From Clostridium beijerinckii (lineage in GTDB: Bacteria; Bacillota; Clostridia; Clostridiales; Clostridiaceae): a DNA stretch of 64,000 bases. The DNA lies in contig CP029329.1 of the NCBI GenBank assembly GCA_003129525.1, positions 1,717,501 through 1,781,500 of the forward strand. The letters run 5' to 3'. The position numbers were made by a program, and so were the translations under genes. Below the pieces are notes generated by a model. That model saw nothing but the letters and a program-made list of their open reading frames with translations, had not been told where the DNA came from and did not search any database. Shown piece by piece: positions 1 through 9,303 of the stretch. Position 1 is the stretch's first letter; each line of letters starts with the position of its first letter.

Positions 1-1595
1 TTAACTTCTTTAATATCAGCTGACATTATACTTAATGAAGAGGTGAAATCATCAAAATTGTGATTAAGTGAATTTATTGAAAATATTAATGACTCAAGTT
101 CAGAATTACCTTTTTTAGCACTATCTCCAATGTTAGAAGATGTAATAGTAACATTGCTTATTTTTTCAGTCAGTGCAGAAATTTTGTCGCCAAATTCATT
201 TAAACTGCTAGTGCTGTCTATTAAATTATCTGTTTGACTTTGTGCACCTTGAGAAATATCACTAATTGATTGGGAAATGCCTTCAATTAATGAAGATAAT
301 TCTTGAGATATAGATGAAAGTCCCATAGATTCATTGTTAAGATTGTAAGAATTTAATTTAATTATATCAATGCTTCCATTTAGAGAATTTTGAATTGCAA
401 CTAAGGAATTACACATAATTCCAATTTCAGAAGAATCCTTTAGAACGTTATTATCTATTTTGGTAGTAAAATCTCCTTTAGCAAACTCTTTCATTATACT
501 TGCAACGTATAAAATCTTTTTGGAGATTTTTGATATGGCAAATATTAATACTACAGATATTAATATTAGACTTAGAGCACCTGTTATAATATTTGCAGAT
601 TTTAAGCTCACAAGTGATTTTAGTAAGTCACTTTTATCAACTGTAACTATAACACACCATCCAGTATTCGGAACTAAAGCATAAGATAAGGTTTGAAGTT
701 TATTATCAGAAACAACTTCAGTAGATCCACTTTTTCCTTGACTGATTTGGCTAATTAAATCATAATCACTTGAACCATCAGTATTTTTTAATATTTGATC
801 GATATTTGAACCACCCTTAACATAATCATTATTAGAATGTCCAATAATTTTACTACTAGAATTTACTACAAATGCTTTCCCAGTATCTAAAAATGATATT
901 TTTTTGCTTAAGTTGGAGATATCATCTCCATATCTAAAGGCAACTAAAACTCCAAGTGTTTTATTCATGTCTTTTATAGGTGAAGATATTGCTATTAAGG
1001 AATCTTTACTAAAATTACTTTGAAAAGGCTCTGAAATGTAAGAGTGTCCAGAAAGTGCAACATTAAAATAATCATATGAGCGAATATTTACCTTAGTTCC
1101 ATTTAGAAGAGTTAAAGTTCCATCAGGATTTGCTATACCCATATCAGAATATTGTTGAAATTTCTTTTCTTCTAATAATATATTTAATTTATCTTGTATA
1201 GGTGTTTCGGAATTAATAACAATTGGATTATGTGCTAAACTTTCAATGGATTTTATTTTTTCAGACATTACATCACTTATATCTTGTGCTGCAACACTAC
1301 TAATTTGGTTTAACAAATCCCTACTATTAGAATAAAGTGCTCTTTCTCCTAAGGAATATGTACAAAATATAAGAGTAGTTAAAGTCAAAATTACAATAGG
1401 AAGTACTATTAGCAGAACTCTGAAGCTAATAGAGTTCTTATTAACTTTATAAACACTTTTATTAGACGGTGTAGATTTTCTATTATATTTAAGTAAATCT
1501 AAATGTAATAGAAAAGAAGGTTTTTTTAATTTGAATTCTTTAAAGCAATTTTTGCTACGAATAGAATTGATGTGAATTTTTTTTAAAATGTTCAT
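1..1595 (-). CDS. Methyl-accepting chemotaxis protein (3' end outside window)
   Basis: Membrane chemoreceptor that signals to the CheA/CheW array. It reads on the minus strand from ATG at 1595, with AAGGGGA about 9 nt upstream, for 531 codons before leaving the window. A basic cytoplasmic leader of about 55 residues precedes a first membrane segment (about 58-80). A large extracytoplasmic region (about 85-325, dCache-like) follows, then a second membrane segment (about 328-350), a HAMP-like stretch and the start of the helical signalling domain. The conserved signalling tip and methylation helices would lie outside the window. The ligand cannot be predicted. The 55-residue leader before the first membrane segment is longer than usual for this family. 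Confidence 0.9.
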   Translation of the reverse strand, partial: MNILKKIHINSIRSKNCFKEFKLKKPSFLLHLDLLKYNRKSTPSNKSVYKVNKNSISFRVLLIVLPIVILTLTTLIFCTYSLGERALYSNSRDLLNQISSVAAQDISDVMSEKIKSIESLAHNPIVINSETPIQDKLNILLEEKKFQQYSDMGIANPDGTLTLLNGTKVNIRSYDYFNVALSGHSYISEPFQSNFSKDSLIAISSPIKDMNKTLGVLVAFRYGDDISNLSKKISFLDTGKAFVVNSSSKIIGHSNNDYVKGGSNIDQILKNTDGSSDYDLISQISQGKSGSTEVVSDNKLQTLSYALVPNTGWCVIVTVDKSDLLKSLVSLKSANIITGALSLILISVVLIFAISKISKKILYVASIMKEFAKGDFTTKIDNNVLKDSSEIGIMCNSLVAIQNSLNGSIDIIKLNSYNLNNESMGLSSISQELSSLIEGISQSISDISQGAQSQTDNLIDSTSSLNEFGDKISALTEKISNVTITSSNIGDSAKKGNSELESLIFSINSLNHNFDDFTSSLSIMSADIKEV

Positions 1596-2078
1596 TAGTA
1601 TAAGTCCCCTTTTTATAAATAAATATTTAATCAAAAATAGTATGAGTTTTACAATTAACATTGTTTTTAATTATATTATTCCTTAATTAGTAATAATTAA
1701 ATTAATATCAATGTATTACCATATAAGAATTATAATAATTTAAAATTCATAAAAAGTACAGAAATTTTAACAAACGATTAGAATTTTACACTGAATATTA
1801 AGAATGTAATAAAGTTATTTTTTTATCCGTTAAAATATTATAATTTAGCATAAAAAACTGATAAAAGGTATTATATGAATTATAAGAAAAAAATAAAAAG
1901 AATTTAGAGAAATTAAAGTTTTTAAGTGTAAATTTTGAAATAATATAAGGGTTATTTTGATTATGTAATATAAATATTGATACGGAAAAATTATAGTGAT
2001 ATTATTTTAATAGTAATGTGTATATTAATTAAATATATAAAATTAAATTAATATACACATATATAGGGGGCCATAAAT
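1596..2078. other. Divergent intergenic region
   Basis: This 483-bp very AT-rich stretch separates the minus-strand chemoreceptor from the plus-strand HD gene, so it should carry promoters for both. I see no convincing ORF and no clear sigma-D motif. The only defined structure is the perfect inverted repeat at 2016-2060, listed separately. Confidence 0.5.
2016..2060 (+). promoter_or_regulatory. 15-bp perfect inverted repeat before HD gene
   Basis: ATGTGTATATTAATT (2016-2030) is the exact reverse complement of 2046-2060, with a 15-nt spacer. It ends just before the ribosome binding site TAGGGGG of the HD protein. It could be an operator or a 5'UTR hairpin. The core GTGTATATTAAT recurs in the terminator hairpin at 11486-11519, which may be chance in AT-rich DNA. 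Confidence 0.45.
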
Positions 2079-2642
2079 ATGGAAGAAAAAGTGGAAAGAG
2101 AAAAAGCATGGGAGTTACTTTGCAAATATAATAAAACTGATGCACTTAGAAAACATGGGTTAGCAGTAGAAGGAGCAATGAGACACTTTGCAACACTTTA
2201 TCATGAAGACCAAGATATATGGGGTGTAATAGGACTTCTTCATGATATTGATTATGAAATGTATCCAGAAGAGCATTGCTTTAAATGTCAAGAAATAATG
2301 AAAGAAGAGAATTTACCAAAGAGTTATATAAGAGCGGTTGCATGCCATGGATATGGAATAGTTAATGATATAAAGCCTGAAAGTAACATAGAAAAAGTGC
2401 TTTATACAATTGATGAGCTTACAGGACTTATAGGTGCGACAGCATTAATGAGACCATCTAAAAGTGTTATGGATGTAGAAGTTAAATCTGTAAAAAAGAA
2501 ATTTAAATCAAAAGGTTTTGCAGCAGGGGTTGATAGAAATATAATTTTAAATGGATGCACCATGATAGATATGGAATTAGATAAGGTTATAGAAAATACA
2601 ATTTTAGGAATGAGAAGTGTCGCAGAAATAATTGGATTATAA
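2079..2642 (+). CDS. HD-domain phosphohydrolase-like protein
   Basis: Protein of 187 residues with the metal-binding pattern of the HD superfamily: H26, the H55-D56 pair (motif GLLHDIDYE), H90 in ACHGYG, and a later Asp in TIDELTGLI. Family members hydrolyse phosphate esters, often on nucleotides; the substrate here is unknown. ATG at 2079 follows a strong TAGGGGG site. It lies 48 bp upstream of a HAD phosphatase on the same strand and may be cotranscribed with it. No membrane segment or signal peptide is seen. Confidence 0.8.
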   Translation: MEEKVEREKAWELLCKYNKTDALRKHGLAVEGAMRHFATLYHEDQDIWGVIGLLHDIDYEMYPEEHCFKCQEIMKEENLPKSYIRAVACHGYGIVNDIKPESNIEKVLYTIDELTGLIGATALMRPSKSVMDVEVKSVKKKFKSKGFAAGVDRNIILNGCTMIDMELDKVIENTILGMRSVAEIIGL

Positions 2643-2690
2643 ATTTAGGCTCTGACAATAAAAAGATCACATTGGAAAGGGAGATTTAAA

Positions 2691-3293
2691 ATGATTAAAA
2701 ATATAATATTTGATCTTGGTAATGTACTATTAGATTTTAATCCTGAAGTGTACGTTAAATCAAAAATTACCGAAGAAAAAGTAGAAGAAATATATAAGTG
2801 CATTTTTCAAAGTGATGAATGGCCAATGCTTGATAGAGGAACGATTAGTGAAGAACAAGCTAAAACAAATATAATTAATAGAAATATTGAAAATCAAGAA
2901 TTAATAAATTTAGTTTTTGAAAATTGGTATGATATTTTAATTCCTATAGAAAGCAGTGTAGAGGTGTTAAAAAAATTAAAACAAAATGGATATAGTGTAT
3001 ATTACTTATCTAATTTTCATTTAGCTGCTTTTGAGCATGTAACTAAAAAACATGATTTTTTTAGAACTTTTGATGGTGGAGTTGTTTCATATAAGGAAAA
3101 ACTTCTTAAGCCTGAAAAGGAAATTTATGAGAAAATTATAGATAAATATGATCTTGAACCAAGTCAAACGGTATTTGTTGATGATATGAAAGAAAATGTG
3201 AAAGCTGCTATAAGAGCAGGTTTAAAAGTAATTCTTTTGAAGAATCCAAAGGATTTGAAAATAGAATTAGAAAAATTAAATGTTAACATTTAA
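2691..3293 (+). CDS. HAD-superfamily hydrolase (subfamily IA, YihX-like)
   Basis: Phosphatase-like protein of 200 residues. Motif I is IFDLGNVLLDF with the predicted nucleophile D8; the second Asp of the usual DxD is Gly, as in the DLGN/DLGG branch that includes YihX-type sugar phosphatases. YYLSN is motif II, the Lys in LLKPEKEIYEK is motif III and FVDDMKENV is motif IV. A helical cap lies between motifs I and II. The substrate is not predictable. GGGAG sits about 8 nt before the ATG. Confidence 0.85.
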   Translation: MIKNIIFDLGNVLLDFNPEVYVKSKITEEKVEEIYKCIFQSDEWPMLDRGTISEEQAKTNIINRNIENQELINLVFENWYDILIPIESSVEVLKKLKQNGYSVYYLSNFHLAAFEHVTKKHDFFRTFDGGVVSYKEKLLKPEKEIYEKIIDKYDLEPSQTVFVDDMKENVKAAIRAGLKVILLKNPKDLKIELEKLNVNI

Positions 3294-3422
3294 CATCAAT
3301 ATTAATCGGATAATAAAAGTGTTAAAATGATAAAAGAGGCATAATTAATATATATATATATATATTAATGCGAAAAATTAATAATAATTATAAGAACTTA
3401 GTTAAAGTTAGGGGATGTATTA

Positions 3423-4115
3423 ATGAGTGATTTAAGTGATTTAAAGGAATTAACGGAAGCTAAAGCAGCAAAAGAAAAGCAAGACTTAAAAGATAAGATA
3501 ATTGAAAGATTAAGCTCGATTAAAAGAGATGGAATAGATGAATTGATAAAATATCTTATGGATAGAACAGATTATTTTACAGCACCAGCATCTACAAAGT
3601 TTCATTCAAACTTTGATGGAGGATTAGCATTTCATTCAGATAATGTTGTTGAATTATTAACTCAGAAGAATAAACAATATAAGCTTGGATTAAGTAATGA
3701 TACAATATATTTAACAGGATATTTGCATGATCTTTGTAAATGTAATCTTTATGAAAAAACAATGCGATTAAAAAAAGATGAATTGACAGGAAAATGGATA
3801 GGATATGCTTCTTATGAATTTGATGAGAAAATTCCTTTAGGGCATGGAGAAAAGAGTGTAATTTTACTACAACAATTTGTTAAATTAACATTAGAAGAAT
3901 GTTTAATGATAAGATGGCATATGGGGGCTTATGTACCTAAAGATGAGTATAGAGATTATAATAAAGCCATAGAAATGCATAAATCAGTTCTAGCATTCAC
4001 AAATTCTGATGCAGAAGCATCACATTTCTTAGAAGAAGTAAGAGAACCAGAACTGTATACAATAGAAGAATATAATCAATATGTAAAAGATAAGGCTATG
4101 AAAAAAATGAATTAA
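3423..4115 (+). CDS. HD-domain hydrolase
   Basis: Second HD-superfamily protein in this neighbourhood, 230 residues. Visible metal ligands are H71 (motif GGLAFHSDNV), H102-D103 (YLHDLCK), H141 (LGHGEKS) and H166 (IRWHMGAY). The spacing resembles HD domains acting on nucleotides or RNA ends, such as the C-terminal domain of the YhaM exonuclease, but no nucleic-acid-binding domain is attached. The first 35 residues are charged and probably helical. The ribosome binding site is TTAGGGGATG. Substrate unknown. Confidence 0.75.
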   Translation: MSDLSDLKELTEAKAAKEKQDLKDKIIERLSSIKRDGIDELIKYLMDRTDYFTAPASTKFHSNFDGGLAFHSDNVVELLTQKNKQYKLGLSNDTIYLTGYLHDLCKCNLYEKTMRLKKDELTGKWIGYASYEFDEKIPLGHGEKSVILLQQFVKLTLEECLMIRWHMGAYVPKDEYRDYNKAIEMHKSVLAFTNSDAEASHFLEEVREPELYTIEEYNQYVKDKAMKKMN

Positions 4116-4451
4116 TTATATTTATAAGAAATAGGAAGTATTTTAAAATAAAATGGAGCATAAGCGACTTGAAATCAATTTTTAAATGTATATGAGAAAT
4201 ATTGCGATAAATAGTAGCAATTTTAAAGATAATATAGTAAAATGTCAATGTTGTATGATAAAAATGTTTCAAGTAAAAGCATATTAAATAAATTTACTAT
4301 CATAAGTACTTGTTATTTTTTTTGAATCTGCGTAAACTAAAAGTTAAACATTTGTAAGATTATAAAACTTGAAATAATAAGCTTTTAATTAATAAATTTT
4401 TCGAATAAATTCTATTACAAATAGAATTTAAATTGAATCAGAAAGGTTGTG
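4116..4451. other. Leader region of the polyamine cluster
   Basis: 336 bp without a credible ORF. Just before the speD ribosome binding site is a 10-bp perfect hairpin, AAATTCTATT (4407-4416) pairing with 4420-4429 around a 3-nt loop. It has no T run, so it looks more like a 5'UTR structure than a terminator. I cannot match this leader to a known riboswitch. Confidence 0.4.
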
Positions 4452-5267
4452 ATGTTAGGGTTGGACAACAAGCTGAAATTATACGGCTTTAACAACCTCA
4501 CAAAAACACTTAGCTTTAACATCTATGATGTATGCTATGCAAAAAGTGAGCGCGAGCAAAAGGACTACATTGCTTACATAGATGAGCAATACAATTCAGA
4601 AAGACTTACTAGGATTTTGTGTGATGTAACAGAAAGTATTGGTGCACATGTACTTAATATTTCAAAACAAGATTATGACCCTCAAGGAGCAAGTGTAACT
4701 ATTTTAATATCAGAAGAAACTTTAGCAGTTAAGGAAATAGATGCATCTTGTAATAAAGGTGAAATTGACATTTTGAAGACAAGAGAAACTGTTGTAGGAC
4801 ACTTAGATAAGAGTCATGTAACTGTGCATACTTATCCAGAATATCATCCAGATAACTCAATTGCTACTTTTCGTGTGGATATTGATGTAGCCACTTGCGG
4901 AGAAGTTTCGCCTTTAAATGCATTAAACTACCTTATAGGAAGTTTTGACTCAGATATTATAACTATAGATTATCGTGTCAGAGGCTTTACTCGAGATGTT
5001 GATGGTAAGAAATTATTTATAGATCACAAAATTGCATCAATACAAGATTATATTGATGAAGGTACTTTAAAGAGATATGATGCTATGGATATAAATGTAT
5101 ATCAATCAAATATATTCCATACTAAAATGTTAATAAAAGAAATTGAACTTCAAAATTATCTTTTTAATAGGGATGTTTATGAAATTAAGCCAAAAGAAAG
5201 ACTTGATATTGAAAGCAACCTACGCAAAGAGATGATTGAGATTTTTAGTGGAACTAATATATATTAA
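4452..5267 (+). CDS. speD: S-adenosylmethionine decarboxylase proenzyme
   Basis: Makes decarboxylated AdoMet, the aminopropyl donor for spermidine synthase. At 271 residues it matches the long, E. coli-type class. The pyruvoyl precursor serine is in the motif LDKSHVTVH: chain cleavage is expected between Lys and Ser (residues 120/121 from this start). The motif [14 protein letters not shown] downstream is also characteristic. A GTG at 4449 is in frame, but AAAGG at 4442-4446 is better spaced from the ATG at 4452. First gene of the polyamine cluster, 18 bp ahead of the amino acid decarboxylase. Confidence 0.93.
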   Translation: MLGLDNKLKLYGFNNLTKTLSFNIYDVCYAKSEREQKDYIAYIDEQYNSERLTRILCDVTESIGAHVLNISKQDYDPQGASVTILISEETLAVKEIDASCNKGEIDILKTRETVVGHLDKSHVTVHTYPEYHPDNSIATFRVDIDVATCGEVSPLNALNYLIGSFDSDIITIDYRVRGFTRDVDGKKLFIDHKIASIQDYIDEGTLKRYDAMDINVYQSNIFHTKMLIKEIELQNYLFNRDVYEIKPKERLDIESNLRKEMIEIFSGTNIY

Positions 5268-5285
5268 TGGGGGGATGAGTTAAGA

Positions 5286-6749
5286 ATGAAAAATAAAGAA
5301 TCCCACTCAAAAGCACCTATTTATGAGGCTCTAATTGAATATAAAAAGGCTAGAGTGGTTCCTTTTGATGTTCCAGGTCATAAGCAAGGCCGTGGAAATG
5401 CTATGCTTAGAGAATTTCTTGGTGAACAATGTCTTTCAGTAGATGTGAATTCAATGAAGCCACTGGATAACCTTTGTCACCCAGTATCAGTTATAAAAGA
5501 AGCAGAAGAACTTGCAGCAGATGCATTTGGTTCTAAATATGCATTTTTAATGGTAAATGGAACAAGTTCATCAGTTCAAGCTATGGTTATGAGTGTTTGC
5601 AAAAAGGGAGAAAAGATTATAATGCCACGTAATGTCCATAGAAGTGCAATTAATGCATTAGTAATTAGTGGTGCAGTTCCAATTTATATAAATCCAGGGG
5701 TTAATAAAAAACTTGGTATACCACTTGGAATGTCAGTTGAAGATGTTAAAAAAGCAATTAAAGAAAATCCAGATGCTAAAGCTGTGCTTGTAAACAATCC
5801 GACTTACTATGGCATTTGTTCAAATCTAAAAGAAATTACGAGTCTTGCTCATGAACATGGAATGTATGTTTTAGTAGATGAAGCACATGGAACACATTTT
5901 TATTTTGGAGAGAACATGCCAGTATCAGCTATAGAAGCAGGAGCAGATATGGCAGCAGTTAGTATGCACAAAACAGGTGGATCATTAACTCAAAGTTCTT
6001 TCTTATTATTAAACTGTGATTTGCATGTTGGATATGTTCGTCAAATAATTAATTTAACACAAACAACAAGTGGCTCTTATCTTTTAATGTCATCACTTGA
6101 TCTCGCAAGAAGAGATCTTGTGTTGCATGGCGAGGAAATATTTAAAAAGGTAACGCAAATTGCAGAATATGCAAGAAATGAAATAAATAAAATAGGTGGA
6201 TACTATGCTTTTTCAAAGGAATTAATAGATGGAGATACAGTTTATGACTTTGATGTAACAAAGTTATCTATATTTACAAGAGAAATAGGACTTGCGGGAA
6301 TTGAAGTATATGATCTTTTGAGGGATGAGTATGGAATACAAATTGAATTTGGTGATATTGGAAATATTCTTGCAATCATCTCTGTGGGGGATCGTAATCT
6401 AGCAATTGAAAGATTAATATCTTCTTTATCAGAAATTAAGAGATTACATTCAAAAGATAAAACAGGAATGTTTGATCATGAGTATATAAATCCAGAAGTT
6501 GTACTTACTCCTCAAGAGGCATTTTACTCTTCAAAGATTTCTGTACCTATGAATGATAGTGATGAAAAGATATGTGCTGAATTTGTAATGTGTTATCCAC
6601 CAGGAATACCAATTCTTGCTCCAGGAGAAAGAATTACTAAGGAAATTTTAGATTATATAGATTATGCAAAAGAAAAGGGCTGTTTTTTAACTGGGACAGA
6701 AGATGTTAAAATTGAGAATATTAATATAGTTGATTCAATTAACAATTAA
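5286..6749 (+). CDS. speA: Orn/Lys/Arg decarboxylase, probably arginine decarboxylase
   Basis: PLP-dependent fold type I decarboxylase of the short, Gram-positive type (487 residues, no wing domain). DEAHG (198-202) and the PLP lysine K229 in SMHKTGGSLTQ are intact. Sequence alone does not separate arginine from lysine decarboxylases in this family. The agmatinase gene downstream favours arginine to agmatine. Oddity: the last codons and stop (SINN, then TAA) are formed by the left arm of the heptamer-repeat element at 6736-6832. A GGGGGGATG site lies upstream. Confidence 0.88.
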   Translation: MKNKESHSKAPIYEALIEYKKARVVPFDVPGHKQGRGNAMLREFLGEQCLSVDVNSMKPLDNLCHPVSVIKEAEELAADAFGSKYAFLMVNGTSSSVQAMVMSVCKKGEKIIMPRNVHRSAINALVISGAVPIYINPGVNKKLGIPLGMSVEDVKKAIKENPDAKAVLVNNPTYYGICSNLKEITSLAHEHGMYVLVDEAHGTHFYFGENMPVSAIEAGADMAAVSMHKTGGSLTQSSFLLLNCDLHVGYVRQIINLTQTTSGSYLLMSSLDLARRDLVLHGEEIFKKVTQIAEYARNEINKIGGYYAFSKELIDGDTVYDFDVTKLSIFTREIGLAGIEVYDLLRDEYGIQIEFGDIGNILAIISVGDRNLAIERLISSLSEIKRLHSKDKTGMFDHEYINPEVVLTPQEAFYSSKISVPMNDSDEKICAEFVMCYPPGIPILAPGERITKEILDYIDYAKEKGCFLTGTEDVKIENINIVDSINN

Positions 6750-6832
6750 CAAAGAACAATTAACAATTAAGGAAGAAACCCTTACAGGATTGTAACATTA
6801 ATTGTTAATTATTAACTGTAAATTGTTAATTG
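6736..6832 (+). repeat. Heptamer-arm palindromic element, copy 1 (family C)
   Basis: The left arm is built of CAATTAA-type units (6736-6770) and the right arm of the complementary TTAATTG-type units (6799-6832), around a core of about 28 bp. It fills the whole speA-speE gap. The speA stop codon lies inside the left arm, and the right arm ends 16 nt before the speE ATG, next to its ribosome binding site. Confidence 0.8.
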
Positions 6833-6848
6833 GGAAAGGTGGGTTATT

Positions 6849-7703
6849 ATGGAGTTGTGGTATACAGAACAACATACAGAAAATGTCAGGTTTTCAATTA
6901 AGGTTGAAAAACAATTACATAGTGAGCAAACAGAGTTTCAAAGAATAGATGTTATGGAAGCAAAGGAATTCGGAAGGTTTTTTACCTTAGATGGATTAAT
7001 GATGATAACAGAAAAAGATGAATTTATTTATCACGATATGATAGTACATGTACCAATGGCAACAAATCCTAATATTAAAAAAGTTTTAGTTATTGGTGCT
7101 GGAGACGGTGGAACTATAAGAGAGCTAACAAGATACAGTACTATTGAAGAAATTGATATGGTTGAAATAGATGAAAGAGTTGTTGACGTATGTAAAGAAT
7201 ATTTTCCAATAACAGCATGTAAACTTGATGATAAAAGAATAAAAATATTTTTTGAAGATGGTTTAAAATTTGTTAGAGGCAAAGAAAATAAATATGACTT
7301 AATAATAGTAGATTCAACAGATCCGTTTGGACCAGGAGAAGGATTATTTACAAAAGAATTTTATGGAAATTGCTATATAGCATTGAAGGAAGATGGAATG
7401 TTAGTAAATCAACATGAAAGTCCATATTATGAGTATCATGCTAAGGCAATGAAAGATGCACATCAAAAAATAGTAAATTACTTCCCAATTAATAAAGTAT
7501 ATCAAGCACATATTCCAACTTATCCATCAGGACATTGGCTATTTGGATTTGCTTCGAAAAAATATGACCCTATTAAAGATTTGAACGCAGATGCTTGGAA
7601 TAAATTAGGCATAAAAACAAAATACTATAATACAGATCTTCATGTGGGAAGTTTTGCATTACCTAATTATGTGAAAGACATGTTAGAAGGTATTACTGAA
7701 TAA
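6849..7703 (+). CDS. speE: Spermidine synthase
   Basis: Aminopropyltransferase, 284 residues, moving the aminopropyl group of decarboxylated AdoMet to putrescine. The nucleotide-binding loop is GAGDGG (83-88), the ribose-binding acidic residue is in VEIDER (about 106-110), and the catalytic/diamine-binding DSTDPFGP is at 155-162. The N-terminal beta domain and the conserved FxxxFxLDG-like segment (FGRFFTLDG) are present. The ribosome binding site GGGAAAGG directly follows repeat copy 1. It works with speD upstream. Confidence 0.95.
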   Translation: MELWYTEQHTENVRFSIKVEKQLHSEQTEFQRIDVMEAKEFGRFFTLDGLMMITEKDEFIYHDMIVHVPMATNPNIKKVLVIGAGDGGTIRELTRYSTIEEIDMVEIDERVVDVCKEYFPITACKLDDKRIKIFFEDGLKFVRGKENKYDLIIVDSTDPFGPGEGLFTKEFYGNCYIALKEDGMLVNQHESPYYEYHAKAMKDAHQKIVNYFPINKVYQAHIPTYPSGHWLFGFASKKYDPIKDLNADAWNKLGIKTKYYNTDLHVGSFALPNYVKDMLEGITE

Positions 7704-7732
7704 AGTAAAACTTCTCAAAATAATGTATGAAA

Positions 7733-7765
7733 AATAAGGCATTTTTGAGATGCCTTATTATGTTA
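7733..7765 (+). terminator. Hairpin after speE
   Basis: AATAAGGCAT (7733-7742) pairs perfectly with 7750-7759 around a 7-nt loop. The following sequence is only moderately T-rich, so termination between speE and the dehydrogenase may be partial. Confidence 0.5.
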
Positions 7766-7843
7766 GAATTTTATTTTAAAGTATATATTATTAATTAAGA
7801 TATATATTTATACATAATTTGAATGAATTGGAGGAATTATATA

Positions 7844-9046
7844 ATGGGAAAAGCTTTAATTATTGGTGCTGGCGGTGTTGCTAGTGTTGCTATTCATAAA
7901 TGTTGTCAAAACTCAGAGGTATTTGAAGAAATTTGTATTGCTAGCAGAACTTTATCAAAATGTGATGCTATAAAAGCTTCATTAGAAGGAAAAACTAAAA
8001 CTATAATACATACAGCGAAGGTAGATGCTGACAATGTGGAAGAGTTAGTAACTCTTATTAATAAATTTAAACCAGAAGTTGTTCTAAACCTTGCTCTTCC
8101 TTATCAAGATTTAACAATCATGGATGCTTGCTTAGAAACAAAAGTTCATTATGTTGATACAGCTAACTATGAACCACTTGATACAGCTAAATTTGAATAT
8201 AAATGGCAATGGGAATATAAAGAAAAATTCGAAAAAGCAGGGATTACAGCATTACTTGGTAGTGGGTTTGATCCAGGAGTTACAGGTGTATTTAGCGCTT
8301 ATGCTCAAAAACATTATTTTGACGAGATTAACTATATTGATATTTTAGATGCTAATGCTGGAGATCATGGATATCATTTTGCAACTAATTTTAATCCGGA
8401 AATTAATATTCGTGAAATTACAGCTAATGGTAGCTATTGGGAAGAAGGGAAATGGATAGAAACAGAACCTCTTGAATTAAAAGAAGTTTATGATTTCCCA
8501 GAAATAGGACCAAAGGATATGTATTTATTACATCATGAAGAATTAGAATCTTTAGCTCTTAACATTAAAGGTATCAAGAGAATTAGATTTTGGATGACAT
8601 TCTCACAAAAGTATATAACACACTTAAATGTACTTGAAAATGTTGGTATGACTTCTATTGAACCAATTGAATATGAAGGAAAACAAATAGTTCCATTACA
8701 ATTTTTAAAAGCAATTTTACCAGATCCAGCATCACTTGGACCAAGAACAAAGGGTAAAACGAATATAGGATGTATTTTCCAAGGTAAAAAAGATGGAAAA
8801 GATAAGACTTATTATGTATACAATGTATGTGATCATGAAGAATGTTACAAAGAGGTTGGATCACAAGCAATTTCATATACAACAGGAGTTCCAGCTATGA
8901 TAGGTGCAAGTCTTGTAATGAAAGGTATATGGAATAAAGCTGGAGTAAATAACATTGAAGAATTTGATCCAGATCCATTTATGGAAGAATTAAATAAATG
9001 GGGATTACCATGGAAAGAAGATTTCTCTCCAACTTTAGTTAAATAG
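7844..9046 (+). CDS. Carboxy(nor)spermidine dehydrogenase, saccharopine dehydrogenase family
   Basis: 400-residue NAD(P)H-dependent reductase; the N-terminal Rossmann loop GAGGVA starts at about residue 7. In the known alternative spermidine pathway this family condenses aspartate semialdehyde with a diamine (putrescine or diaminopropane) to carboxyspermidine or carboxynorspermidine. The assignment rests on family resemblance plus the adjacent NspC-like decarboxylase. ATG at 7844 is preceded by GGAGG with good spacing; an in-frame ATG at 7823 lacks a site. It is separated from speE by a hairpin, so it may begin its own transcript. Confidence 0.85.
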   Translation: MGKALIIGAGGVASVAIHKCCQNSEVFEEICIASRTLSKCDAIKASLEGKTKTIIHTAKVDADNVEELVTLINKFKPEVVLNLALPYQDLTIMDACLETKVHYVDTANYEPLDTAKFEYKWQWEYKEKFEKAGITALLGSGFDPGVTGVFSAYAQKHYFDEINYIDILDANAGDHGYHFATNFNPEINIREITANGSYWEEGKWIETEPLELKEVYDFPEIGPKDMYLLHHEELESLALNIKGIKRIRFWMTFSQKYITHLNVLENVGMTSIEPIEYEGKQIVPLQFLKAILPDPASLGPRTKGKTNIGCIFQGKKDGKDKTYYVYNVCDHEECYKEVGSQAISYTTGVPAMIGASLVMKGIWNKAGVNNIEEFDPDPFMEELNKWGLPWKEDFSPTLVK

Positions 9047-9060
9047 TATATTACAATGCA

Positions 9061-9103
9061 ATTAAGAATGATGAGGGAATATGTTTTCTTCATCATTCTT
9101 AAT
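9061..9103 (+). terminator. Long hairpin after the dehydrogenase gene
   Basis: ATTAAGAATGATGA (9061-9074) is the exact reverse complement of 9090-9103. There is no T run on the plus strand, so it may be an mRNA 3' end or processing structure rather than a classical intrinsic terminator. The rest of the 9104-9303 gap is AT-rich, with a weak degenerate repeat at about 9163-9215. Confidence 0.45.
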
Positions 9104-9303
9104 ATTAAGGATAAATTTAATTATAGTTATCTATATTGGAAATCGTACTTATACGTAGAACTTTAATTATCAATGATTAACGATTGAAAATTGATTATTG
9201 AGCATTTACAATTAGTACTTTAAAATTATCGAATTAATTAATGTATAAGCACAACTTATAATGTGGTTATCTATATAGTTAAGAGTGGAGGTTGATAACA
9301 ACT

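Noticed and set aside
460..684. Plus-strand open frame of 74 codons at the left end
   Set aside because: Antisense to the chemoreceptor coding region, no ribosome binding site, no similarity pattern.
3349..3366. (TA)n tract before the second HD gene
   Set aside because: Simple dinucleotide run expected in very AT-rich intergenic DNA; no further structure.
6796..6832. Possible Rex operators (TTGTTAA half sites) in the repeat arms
   Set aside because: The heptamer arms necessarily create TTGTTAA and TTAACAA. They lie between stop and ribosome binding site, not in promoters, and occur before unrelated genes.
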